DNA of 18,612 nt from CAMENZ01 sp041854955. Its GTDB lineage: Bacteria; Bacillota; Clostridia; Peptostreptococcales; Anaerovoracaceae. The notes beneath the pieces were generated by a model. It was not told the origin of the DNA. It saw only the letters and a program-made list of their open reading frames with translations, and did not search any database. The stretch's first letter is position 1. Every line of letters begins with the position of its first letter. Location: positions 1 through 18,612 of the forward strand of contig JBHADF010000059.1 in NCBI GenBank assembly GCA_041854955.1. The letters run 5' to 3'. This document shows, one piece after another, positions 8,623-14,563 of the stretch. The translations under genes were made by a program, and so were the position numbers.

Positions 8623-9348
8623 CTATCTTCCTCCAAAGCGTCGTCCTCGCTGTGAGAACTCCCTTACTATTTCTTCAAACTCCTCCGGTGTAAATTCAGG
8701 CCACAGAGACGGACTGAAAAACAGCTCGCTGTAGGCTGTCTGCCACAGCAGAAAATTCGAAAGTCTCATCTCTCCGCTGGTTCTTATGATAAGATCCGGG
8801 TCAGGTATGTGGTCGTTTTCTTCACCTGTATAAAGCTTTGCGGATACCAGCTCCTCGGTTATATCTTCCACCGAAAGGAGGCCCTCCTTCACATCTTTTG
8901 CGATAAGCTTCATGGCTCGGCATATTTCAGCTCTGCTGCCGTAGTTTAGCGCTATATTGAATTGCAGGCCGGTGTTTTCTTCCGTTTCCTTAAGTGTCTT
9001 ATCTATGGCATTTATGGCCGTCTTAGGCAGTCTTTCCTTATACTCTCCTAAAATTCTTACCCTTACATTGTTTTCCTTCAGTTCTCTAAGCTCAATGGCA
9101 GCGAATTTTACAAGGAGCTCGAAGATTCCGCCCACCTCTTCACCGGAGCGTTTCCAGTTTTCCGTGGAAAATGCGTAAACAGTCAGATATTTGATGCCAA
9201 GGACATCGGCCCTTTTTATTATCTCCTTCATAGACAGCATGCCCTGATTATGGCCTGCCAGCCTGTTTACGCCCTTCTTTTCGGCCCAACGTCCGTTGCC
9301 GTCCATTATGATGCCCACATGAGTAGGAAGCTTAATATTTTCCGTCAT
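8623..9348 (-). CDS. uppS: Undecaprenyl diphosphate synthase (cis-prenyltransferase)
   Basis: UppS condenses isopentenyl diphosphate units onto farnesyl diphosphate to make C55 undecaprenyl diphosphate, the lipid carrier for peptidoglycan and wall polymers. The 241-aa protein carries the cis-prenyltransferase signature GIIMDGNGRWA (12-22, catalytic D16), then RLAGHNQG (29-36) and YAFSTENWKR (58-67). The C-terminal diphosphate-binding block is DLIIRTSGEMRLSNFLLWQ (185-203). Met replaces the more frequent Gln, Lys or His after SGE, a variable site. The start has GGGAG about 6 nt upstream. A short hairpin (9369-9386) separates it from frr. The farnesyl diphosphate used comes from the MEP pathway encoded partly in the same operon. 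Confidence 0.96.
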   Translation of the reverse strand: MTENIKLPTHVGIIMDGNGRWAEKKGVNRLAGHNQGMLSMKEIIKRADVLGIKYLTVYAFSTENWKRSGEEVGGIFELLVKFAAIELRELKENNVRVRILGEYKERLPKTAINAIDKTLKETEENTGLQFNIALNYGSRAEICRAMKLIAKDVKEGLLSVEDITEELVSAKLYTGEENDHIPDPDLIIRTSGEMRLSNFLLWQTAYSELFFSPSLWPEFTPEEFEEIVREFSQRGRRFGGR

Positions 9349-9368
9349 TTTTTCTCCCTATAAAGATA

Positions 9369-9386
9369 GGCCACTTCACAGTGGCC
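9369..9386 (-). other. Intercistronic hairpin between frr and uppS
   Basis: A perfect 7-bp inverted repeat (GGCCACT/AGTGGCC, 9369-9375 and 9380-9386) with a 4-nt loop lies 6 nt past the frr stop. Downstream on the - strand there is only TATCTTTAT, with no clean U-tract, so it is a weak terminator at best. An mRNA processing or stability element is as likely. Confidence 0.45.
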
Positions 9387-9392
9387 AATATC

Positions 9393-9947
9393 CTATACTT
9401 CCATGATTTCTTTATCTTTTGCAGCCACCATATCGTCAATATCCTTTACGGTCTTATCAGCTGCCTTCTGAATATCGTCTAAGGCCTTTTTCAGGTCATC
9501 CTCTGTTATGGCATGATCCTTTTCCAATTTTTTCAATGCCTCGTTAGCTTCTCTTCTCAGATTTCTTATGGCTACCTTGCAGTCTTCCGCCATTTTCTTT
9601 ACGGTCTTGGTCAGCTCTTTTCTTCTTTCCTCAGTAACCTGGGGGATGGCAAGTCTGATGCACTTTCCGTCATTGGCCGGATTTATTCCTATGTTGGCCA
9701 CATTTATAGCCTTCTCGATTTCGGGAATGGACTTGGGGTCAAAGGGTGTTATAAGCAAGGTTCTGGGGTCAGGCACCGACACGTTGGCCAGGTTCTTTAA
9801 GGGTGTGGGGGAGCCGTAATAATCCACCATAACCCTGTCCAATAAAGAGGGGTTGGCCCTTCCGGCTCTAACCGTATTCAATTCTTCTTTGAGCACCGAT
9901 AAGGTCTTTTGGCTTTTTTCAGCTAAGCCTTGTTTAATAGTTTCCAT
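9393..9947 (-). CDS. frr: Ribosome recycling factor
   Basis: RRF, with EF-G, splits post-termination ribosomes from mRNA. The 184-aa length is standard (about 185). Recognisable blocks are ELNTVRAGRANPSLLDRVMVDYYGSPTPL near the start (helix 1 and the turn into the beta domain), SVPDPRTLLITPFDP (56-70), and the long C-terminal helices with LTKTVKKMAEDCKVAIRNLRREAN. The start has an AGGAGG ribosome binding site 8 nt upstream. It lies 29 nt after pyrH. The pair pyrH-frr is among the most conserved bacterial gene orders, usually preceded by rpsB-tsf, which are not present here. Confidence 0.97.
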   Translation of the reverse strand: METIKQGLAEKSQKTLSVLKEELNTVRAGRANPSLLDRVMVDYYGSPTPLKNLANVSVPDPRTLLITPFDPKSIPEIEKAINVANIGINPANDGKCIRLAIPQVTEERRKELTKTVKKMAEDCKVAIRNLRREANEALKKLEKDHAITEDDLKKALDDIQKAADKTVKDIDDMVAAKDKEIMEV

Positions 9948-9976
9948 CTCTATTTCCTCCTAATATTATCCCGTAT

Positions 9977-10681
9977 CTATTTTATAATGGTTCCGATTTT
10001 CTCGCCTTGAATGGCCTTAAGGACATTCCCTTCTTCGGCGATGGCGAAAACGTGAATTTTAACATTGTTGTCCTTGCAAAGGGTTGCGGCGGTTAAGTCC
10101 ATAACCTTCAGGTTCTTTTCAACCACATCCATGTGACTCATCTCGTCAAACTTTTTAGCATTGGGATTGGTCACCGGGTCCGAATCATAAACCGCATCTA
10201 TATTTTTAGCCAGCAGGATGACTTCGGCATCTATCTCCGCAGCTCTGAGGGCGGCTGCCGTATCTGTAGAGAAGAAGGGATTTCCCGTTCCTGCTCCGAA
10301 TATGACCACATCGCCGTGCTCCAAGTGTGATAAGGCTCTGCGACGAGCGTAAGGCTCTGCCACTTCCCTTATTTCCAAGGCGGTCTGAACCTTTGCCGAA
10401 ACACCTATGGCTAAAAAGGCATCCTGTAAAGCCATGGAATTCATCACCGTAGCCAGCATGCCCATGTAGTCTGCCGTGGCTCTGTCCATATCTCCCGAAG
10501 TTCTTCCTCTCCAGAAGTTTCCGCCGCCTACCACTATGGCGACCTCAACTCCCAAGTCGTGTATTTGCTTTACTTCCTCAGCTACCTTTCTGGTCATTTC
10601 CGGATTTATACCGAACTTTTGGCTTCCCGCCAGAGCTTCTCCGCTGATTTTAAGCAAAACTCGCTTATATACAGGTTTCAT
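9977..10681 (-). CDS. pyrH: UMP kinase
   Basis: PyrH phosphorylates UMP to UDP in pyrimidine nucleotide synthesis. It is a hexameric amino acid kinase-fold enzyme, unrelated to eukaryotic UMP/CMP kinases. The 234-aa protein shows the N-terminal KISGEAL (K11, S13, G14), the phosphate-binding VVGGGNFWRG (50-59), the UMP-binding DRATADYMGMLATVMN (66-81) and GTGNPFFSTDTAAALRA (131-147), and LLAKNIDAVYDSDP near the nucleotide pocket. Length matches the family (about 235-245). The start is fixed by AGGAGG about 5 nt upstream. It is the first gene of the eight-gene operon and is preceded directly by a candidate promoter inside a palindrome. Confidence 0.97.
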   Translation of the reverse strand: MKPVYKRVLLKISGEALAGSQKFGINPEMTRKVAEEVKQIHDLGVEVAIVVGGGNFWRGRTSGDMDRATADYMGMLATVMNSMALQDAFLAIGVSAKVQTALEIREVAEPYARRRALSHLEHGDVVIFGAGTGNPFFSTDTAAALRAAEIDAEVILLAKNIDAVYDSDPVTNPNAKKFDEMSHMDVVEKNLKVMDLTAATLCKDNNVKIHVFAIAEEGNVLKAIQGEKIGTIIK

Positions 10682-10704
10682 AACAACCTCCTAATAAAAT
10701 CTCT

Positions 10705-10731
10705 AAGGGGTATTATACCATAATACCCCTT
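10705..10731 (-). promoter_or_regulatory. Extended -10 promoter inside a perfect palindrome, before pyrH
   Basis: A perfect 12-bp inverted repeat (AAGGGGTATTAT and ATAATACCCCTT) flanks a 3-nt centre. On the - strand it contains TGGTATAAT, an extended -10 hexamer (10712-10717), with no good -35. Transcription would start near 10705, about 24 nt before the pyrH ATG. On the - strand the repeat is not followed by a U-tract. On the + strand it is followed by TTTT, but no + strand gene precedes it. I favour a promoter with an operator over a terminator. Confidence 0.5.
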
Positions 10732-10822
10732 TTCAATAAAGTCTTTTTTAAGTTTTCCCAAGCCTTTTTCTCGGCGATTTTGAGGCAAAATTTCTTGAAT
10801 CCACAGGTGCCGGTTATCCGGC

Positions 10823-11470
10823 TTATTCTCTCTCTTTCACCTGTTTTTTTATTTCCTCTGCATACTCCATTCCTCCTTTATAGTCATTTCCGTCAGAAGG
10901 CTTCGACAGATATTCCTCCAGGGGGAAAGGATCCGCATCGTCGATGCTTCCCCAAGCATAAATCCCCTCCACTTTTATGAGCTTACCGTCTTTTCCGAAG
11001 GTTGCTATCAAATCATAGGCCCCTTCCGCATCTTGATCCATATCTTCAATGGTCATATTTATGTCTAAAAGTACTTCGTTTAGTAGATTCTTTTCATATT
11101 TGCTGATTTCTTTAGAGTTTGCCCGTTCCTACAGCTCTTTGTAGTTCTTAACCCCTATGCCGGCCATCAAGCCTCTATAATAGTCATCCTCGTCCACATT
11201 AGGTTTTTTCTTCAGCTTCTTGTCATACTTAAGCATGCAAAAATACTCATCATATTCCGCCGCGGATTTTCTGAGAGTTTCTCCTTCTATCCTTACGTTG
11301 TCCACATCATATTACTCCAAATCATTCTCTACGATTTGAGCTGTGGCTTCCAGGACTGCCTTTTCATCAAAGGCTATTTTCTTGTCCCTTGATAAATACA
11401 AGAAAGCCGTCATCCCCACCAAGATTAAAACAAGTACAACAATTATCAGCTTTAAATTTTTCCCTTTCAT
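10823..11470 (-). pseudogene. Membrane-anchored protein of unknown family, broken by two in-frame stops
   Basis: One reading frame of 216 codons runs from an ATG at 11470 (AGGAG ribosome binding site upstream) to a TAA at 10823, interrupted by TAA at 11312-11314 (codon 53) and TAG at 11129-11131 (codon 114). No frameshift is needed. The N-terminus, MKGKNLKLIIVVLVLILVGM, is a single transmembrane or uncleaved signal segment. The rest is acidic and soluble-looking, with DEDDYYRGLMAGIG and, after the second stop, DLIATFGKDGKLIKVEGIYAWGS. I do not recognise the family. A shorter peptide of 77 aa could start at the ATG at 11056 but has no clear ribosome binding site. Both stops are one base from Gln or Glu codons (also Lys for the TAA), as expected for point nonsense mutations. 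Sequencing error is possible but would need two independent events. Confidence 0.7.
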
Positions 11471-11515
11471 CTCATTCTCCTTTCATCTCCTTATTGAACC
11501 TACCGGATATTCCAG

Positions 11516-11550
11516 AAAAAAAACCGCATGCCTTAATCTGACATACGGTT
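11516..11550 (-). terminator. Intrinsic terminator in the leader before the pseudogene
   Basis: On the - strand AACCGTATG pairs with CATGCGGTT (9 bp, one U-G wobble) around an 11-nt loop and is followed by eight T residues in total. It lies 35 nt after the promoter-proximal part of a 120-nt leader and before the pseudogene start, so it can end a short leader RNA or act as an attenuator. Confidence 0.75.
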
Positions 11551-11575
11551 AATAGAAATCCGATTTATTTGTCAT
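11549..11575 (-). CDS. Possible 8-codon leader peptide MTNKSDFY
   Basis: ATG at 11573-11575 opens an 8-codon frame encoding MTNKSDFY. An AAGG sequence about 8 nt upstream could serve as ribosome binding site. The TAA stop shares two bases with the 5' arm of the following terminator, so a ribosome finishing this frame would cover that arm. This geometry is typical of translation-controlled attenuators. Such a short frame can arise by chance. Confidence 0.35.
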   Translation of the reverse strand: MTNKSDFY

Positions 11576-11641
11576 GGTGATGGCCTTATTCACATACTCT
11601 AAATAAGCGCAACCGATAACAAACACTCAATTTATGATTTG

Positions 11642-11670
11642 ATGATACTATCAGCATGACAGTTTGTCAA
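11642..11670 (-). promoter_or_regulatory. Strong sigma-A promoter between folT and the pseudogene
   Basis: TTGACA (11665-11670) and TATCAT (11642-11647) on the - strand are separated by 17 nt. The -35 is a perfect match and the -10 has one mismatch. Transcription would start near 11635 and run through the leader ORF and terminator toward the pseudogene. It lies about 30 nt after the folT stop. Confidence 0.75.
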
Positions 11671-11702
11671 GCCAACACACTGCAAATAGTAGGCATCTAT
11701 CC

Positions 11703-12221
11703 TTATTTTGTAAAGCTTTCCTTTATCTTAGCTCTCTCCATAACCTTCAGGAAGAAGAATATGAGCACAGGTTCTATGACCAGCATAATTCCTATCTGAG
11801 GCAGTCTGGAAACTATCAAAGGGAAGTAGGGAGAGCCGTAGAGGATTGACAGCCAAAGAGGTGTCAGCCAGAGAGAAATACCCAGCTGTTCCAAGGCCGT
11901 AACCGCTCCTATGCGCTTGTAATCCTGCTTTTTATAGAGGAAGATTCCCATTATTACGCCTGATAAAATGGCATTTAAGGTAAAGCCGGGGAAGAATTTT
12001 CCCGTAGGAAAAAGAGTTGCCCCCAACACATCGGATACAAGTCCTACTGTAGCAGCAGGAAAAGGTCCGTAGAGATAAGCCGTCATGAATATGGGAAGGA
12101 AGGCAAAGCCTATTCTCATATTCCATGCGTTGATGGAGAGGAAACGGGCTAAAACGATGTGCATAGCCACCATTATGCCCATGACCACTAACATTTGGGT
12201 GTTGATTTTTTTCTGATTCAT
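11703..12221 (-). CDS. folT: Folate ECF transporter substrate-binding subunit FolT
   Basis: The 172-aa protein is the membrane S component of an energy-coupling-factor importer for folates. It binds folate and docks with a shared EcfA-EcfA'-EcfT module, which must be encoded elsewhere. About six membrane helices are visible, with the N-terminal MNQKKINTQMLVVMGIMVAM, the RIGFAFLPIFMTAYLYGP segment (36-53), the loop LFPTGKFFPGFTLNAILSG (70-88), and EQLGISLWLTPLWL (111-124). The FPTG.FFPGFT block is typical of FolT. The assignment is strongly backed by the THF riboswitch directly upstream. The start has AAAGGAG, which is paired in a hairpin. It is the last gene of the folate C1 operon, separated from the FNT gene by 170 nt of riboswitch leader. 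Confidence 0.92.
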   Translation of the reverse strand: MNQKKINTQMLVVMGIMVAMHIVLARFLSINAWNMRIGFAFLPIFMTAYLYGPFPAATVGLVSDVLGATLFPTGKFFPGFTLNAILSGVIMGIFLYKKQDYKRIGAVTALEQLGISLWLTPLWLSILYGSPYFPLIVSRLPQIGIMLVIEPVLIFFFLKVMERAKIKESFTK

Positions 12222-12230
12222 TATAAAACT

Positions 12231-12255
12231 CCTTTCTGTAGTTGCTACAGGAAGG
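12231..12255 (-). promoter_or_regulatory. Hairpin masking the folT ribosome binding site
   Basis: On the - strand CCTTCCTGTAG and CTACAGAAAGG form an 11-position stem with one mismatch and a CAA loop. The 3' arm contains the AAAGG part of the folT ribosome binding site. It follows the riboswitch core by about 15 nt and is the likely expression platform, acting on translation. It has no U-tract and is not a terminator. Confidence 0.65.
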
Positions 12256-12270
12256 GGTTATAAGCTTCTT

Positions 12271-12380
12271 GCAGCAGCGGACGCAGGTATAGCAACGCGG
12301 ATTTTGCAACACAGGTGCAGTCCTTCGTCCCTCGGCAACATCCCATCCTCAGGCACTTGACGCGCTATCCTTACTCTACA
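12271..12380 (-). ncRNA. Tetrahydrofolate (THF) riboswitch
   Basis: Read on the - strand, the leader matches the folT-type THF riboswitch in order: GAGTA near the 5' end, GCGCGTCAAGTG, GATGGGATGTTGCC, GACGAA, CCGCGTTGCTAT, and a closing GCGTCCGCTGC. These correspond to the conserved core of the folT-associated aptamer as I know it. Outer pairing is also present: GTAG with CTGC for P1, and ATAGC with GCTAT plus GCG with CGC for the next helix. In this class THF binding lowers expression of folate transport genes. It starts only 11 nt after the stop of the FNT gene, so it lies inside the operon; a weak separate promoter in the end of the FNT gene cannot be excluded. Confidence 0.88.
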
Positions 12381-12391
12381 TTAAAATATAT

Positions 12392-13021
12392 TTACTTCCT
12401 TTCAACTCCATTGGTCAGCTTTTTAAACAAGGGTATTGCAAAGCCTCCCACAGAATTGCCCAGGGTAGTAACGATGATAAATATGACAGCTTCTCCGCTC
12501 CACATTTTTCCCATAGAAAGGAAAAACATGTTGGCGATGCTGTGCTCATAGCCGGAAGCTATAAAGACCAGGACTCCGAAAGCCAGGGAAAGATATTTTC
12601 CCAGTTCGTGAGGGTTGCTTTTAAAGCCTTCCACGGCAAAATATATGAGCATATTGCAGAAGATTGCCAGTATGAAAATGCTCCAAAGGCTGTCTTCCAG
12701 CTTTACATGGGATATGGCCTCCGCTCTTTCCGAAATCACATTCATTCGTGTGAGGGAAACCAGGTATGCCACCAGCAGGCAGCCGGCCAGATTGCCAAAC
12801 CATACGATGACGGTATCCAGCAAGTAGCCGGGCTTGTTTTCAAAGATATAGCACACTCGGCCGGTAAACAGGGCAAAGCCTTGAGTTATGATAGTAAACA
12901 GGCCTATGAGGAACAGCAAAGAGCCGTAGATGAAATTATCCACCGCCAAATAGGCCACTCCGCCGAAGGAGATGCACATTCCTCCTATGACAGCATATAA
13001 AAATGTCTTAACTCTCTCCAT
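12392..13021 (-). CDS. Formate/nitrite transporter family (FNT) channel, probable formate transporter
   Basis: FNT proteins are pentameric channels for formate, nitrite or similar small anions. The 209-aa protein has six membrane helices, the first already at residues 9-28. Family hallmarks are GGMCISFGGVAYLA in helix 1, TQGFALFTGR (46-55) at the first broken helix, GYEHSIANMFF with the central pore His (H160), and TTLGNSVGGF in the second broken helix. E. coli FocA is about 285 aa; this protein lacks the cytoplasmic N-terminal helix, and an in-frame TGA three codons upstream of the ATG rules out a longer start. It overlaps the end of folD by 14 nt. The operon with fhs, fchA and folD points to formate as the substrate, in or out depending on metabolism. 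Confidence 0.88.
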   Translation of the reverse strand: MERVKTFLYAVIGGMCISFGGVAYLAVDNFIYGSLLFLIGLFTIITQGFALFTGRVCYIFENKPGYLLDTVIVWFGNLAGCLLVAYLVSLTRMNVISERAEAISHVKLEDSLWSIFILAIFCNMLIYFAVEGFKSNPHELGKYLSLAFGVLVFIASGYEHSIANMFFLSMGKMWSGEAVIFIIVTTLGNSVGGFAIPLFKKLTNGVERK

Positions 13022-13886
13022 TGATGTTCATTTCTCCATACATCTTCTCTGCCGCTTCCACCACATGGGATATGAGAACCCCGGTAGTTACGGTGCCCAC
13101 ACCTCCCGGCACAGGTGTTATTGCCTCTACAAAATCCGACACCTGCTGAAAATCCACATCTCCGGATATTCCCCCTGTTTCAGGGTCCGGATTGATTCCC
13201 ACATCTATGATGATCTGGGAGGGATTGGTGTATTCCTTTCCTACGGAATGGAGCCTGCCCATAGCCGCGATTAAAATGTCGGCTTCAGCGGCTATTTCTG
13301 CCGCCTTTTGTGTTTTAGAGTGACAGATGGTAACCGTAGCATCCTTCTCCATGAGCATCATGGCCACAGGTCTGCCTATAACCAGAGAACGGCCTAAAAC
13401 CACGGCCCTTTTCCCCTTTAGCTCTATATCGTAATGCTTGAGGATTTCCATAGCCGCCTGAGCGGTACAAGGGGGAAAGCCTCTACCGTTGCCCGTGAAA
13501 ACGCCTGCCAGAGAGCCGTCGGTAATACCGTCCACATCCTTTTCGGGTCTAAGCATTTTTCTTGCCTTCTCCTCGTCCAGATGGCCGGGCAAGGGTCTAA
13601 ACATCAATATGCCGTGGATTTGCTCGTCCTCGTTCAAGCTCTGAAGAACTCGGTCAAAATCTTCTTGAGACACGTCCTTTGGCAAGGCTTCCACCTTAAC
13701 AGCCACGCCTACCTTCTCACATCTTTTCAGAGCCGAATTTTCATAGGCTATATCCTCCGGTCTCTCACCTACCCTGAAGATGCACAGGGTGGGCGTTATT
13801 CCCTTTTGGGCAAGTCCTTCCACCGCTTGGCTTATGGCCTTGTTTATAGCCTCCGTCACCGGAGCCCCTTTCAAAAGCTTACTCAT
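13008..13886 (-). CDS. folD: Methylene-THF dehydrogenase FolD with altered cyclohydrolase site
   Basis: FolD enzymes oxidise 5,10-methylene-THF to methenyl-THF and usually also hydrolyse it to 10-formyl-THF. I place the start at the ATG at 13886, giving 292 aa beginning MSKLLKGAP with AAGGAG 6 nt upstream. The frame is open for 70 more codons, but that extension is unrelated sequence overlapping fchA. The Rossmann part has VVLGRSLVIGRPVAMMLM and TICHSKT, and the C-terminus has ITPVPGGVGTVTTGVL. In the catalytic block, VGERPEDIAYENSALKRCEKVG aligns without gaps to E. coli VGENPASQIYVASKRKACEEVG: Tyr (Y48) is kept, but the catalytic Lys is Ala (A52). The QLPLP motif reads FRPLP, so the conserved Gln is Phe. 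KDVDG is kept. These changes predict a dehydrogenase with little cyclohydrolase activity, the gap filled by the adjacent fchA. Confidence 0.93.
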   Translation of the reverse strand: MSKLLKGAPVTEAINKAISQAVEGLAQKGITPTLCIFRVGERPEDIAYENSALKRCEKVGVAVKVEALPKDVSQEDFDRVLQSLNEDEQIHGILMFRPLPGHLDEEKARKMLRPEKDVDGITDGSLAGVFTGNGRGFPPCTAQAAMEILKHYDIELKGKRAVVLGRSLVIGRPVAMMLMEKDATVTICHSKTQKAAEIAAEADILIAAMGRLHSVGKEYTNPSQIIIDVGINPDPETGGISGDVDFQQVSDFVEAITPVPGGVGTVTTGVLISHVVEAAEKMYGEMNINGES

Positions 13887-13927
13887 ATTTTGCTCCTTGT
13901 TTTTTACACATAATAATATGGGCCTTT

Positions 13928-14542
13928 TCAGCAAAATCTGCTGTATACACTTTGATAGACAGCCTCCGCCATTTCGGAAAACTTTTCCAGATTGCTGTCT
14001 ATGAATCCATTTATTTCCTCCGCATAAGCCCTGTCTTTCATCAGCTTTGTGTTGACCTTTACATTTACGGCAGCACCGTACATGGCGGCTCTGCACATGG
14101 CCACTCCCGTAGCCGCATCGGAAACCACGAGAGGGTTCCCTTTCTCCGCAAACTCTCTCTGCATTTCAATAGCCTCCAAAGTCAATTTGAAGATCTCAAG
14201 AGGTGGCTCCGTCGCTTTTTTCAGGCATTCCTCCAGCAAAGCATCTCTTCCCGGCGTTTCCTTGGATATGCCGTAGGCTCTGCTTAAGGGCTCAAAGGCC
14301 TCCCCATCCTCTTCTATGAGGGCAAGGGACTTTCGCCTAAGGTCTTCCGCCTTTTCCATAAGTCTCTTCATATCCTCTTCCACAGGGGCATATTTCTCCT
14401 TGCCTACGGTCAGGGCTCCTACCATATTTCCCAAAGCCGTTCCTATGGCAGCTACAAGAGCGGAAGCACCGCCACCTCCGGGAACCGGCGCCGATGAAGC
14501 CAGCAGCTGAGTAAATTGGTCAAAGGTCTTGTTTTCAAACAT
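13928..14542 (-). CDS. fchA: Methenyl-THF cyclohydrolase, cyclodeaminase/cyclohydrolase family (FchA)
   Basis: The 204-aa protein belongs to the family of FchA and the cyclodeaminase part of eukaryotic FTCD. It opens with FDQFTQLLASSAPVPGGGGASALVAAIG (7-34), whose APVPGGG loop is the family hallmark, followed by VGALTVGKEKYA (36-47). Near the C-terminus is NPLVVSDAATGVAMCRAAMYGAAVNVKVN (about 136-164), also characteristic. The protein is all-helical, with no membrane segments. Family members act either on methenyl-THF (C1 pathway) or formimino-THF (purine or histidine breakdown). With fhs and folD on both sides, 21 nt and 41 nt away, the cyclohydrolase role is favoured, more so because the neighbouring FolD lacks the cyclohydrolase Lys. 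No formiminotransferase is in view. Confidence 0.9.
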   Translation of the reverse strand: MFENKTFDQFTQLLASSAPVPGGGGASALVAAIGTALGNMVGALTVGKEKYAPVEEDMKRLMEKAEDLRRKSLALIEEDGEAFEPLSRAYGISKETPGRDALLEECLKKATEPPLEIFKLTLEAIEMQREFAEKGNPLVVSDAATGVAMCRAAMYGAAVNVKVNTKLMKDRAYAEEINGFIDSNLEKFSEMAEAVYQSVYSRFC

Positions 14543-14563
14543 AAGTCAACCTTTCCTTTCTTC

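Noticed and set aside
10809..10822. GCCGG/CCGGC hairpin after the pseudogene as a terminator
   Set aside because: The stem is only 5 bp and is not followed by a U-tract on the - strand.
13887..14096. A 70-residue N-terminal extension of FolD
   Set aside because: The extension overlaps fchA, is unlike any FolD, and the ATG at 13886 has a good AAGGAG site and begins the conserved fold.
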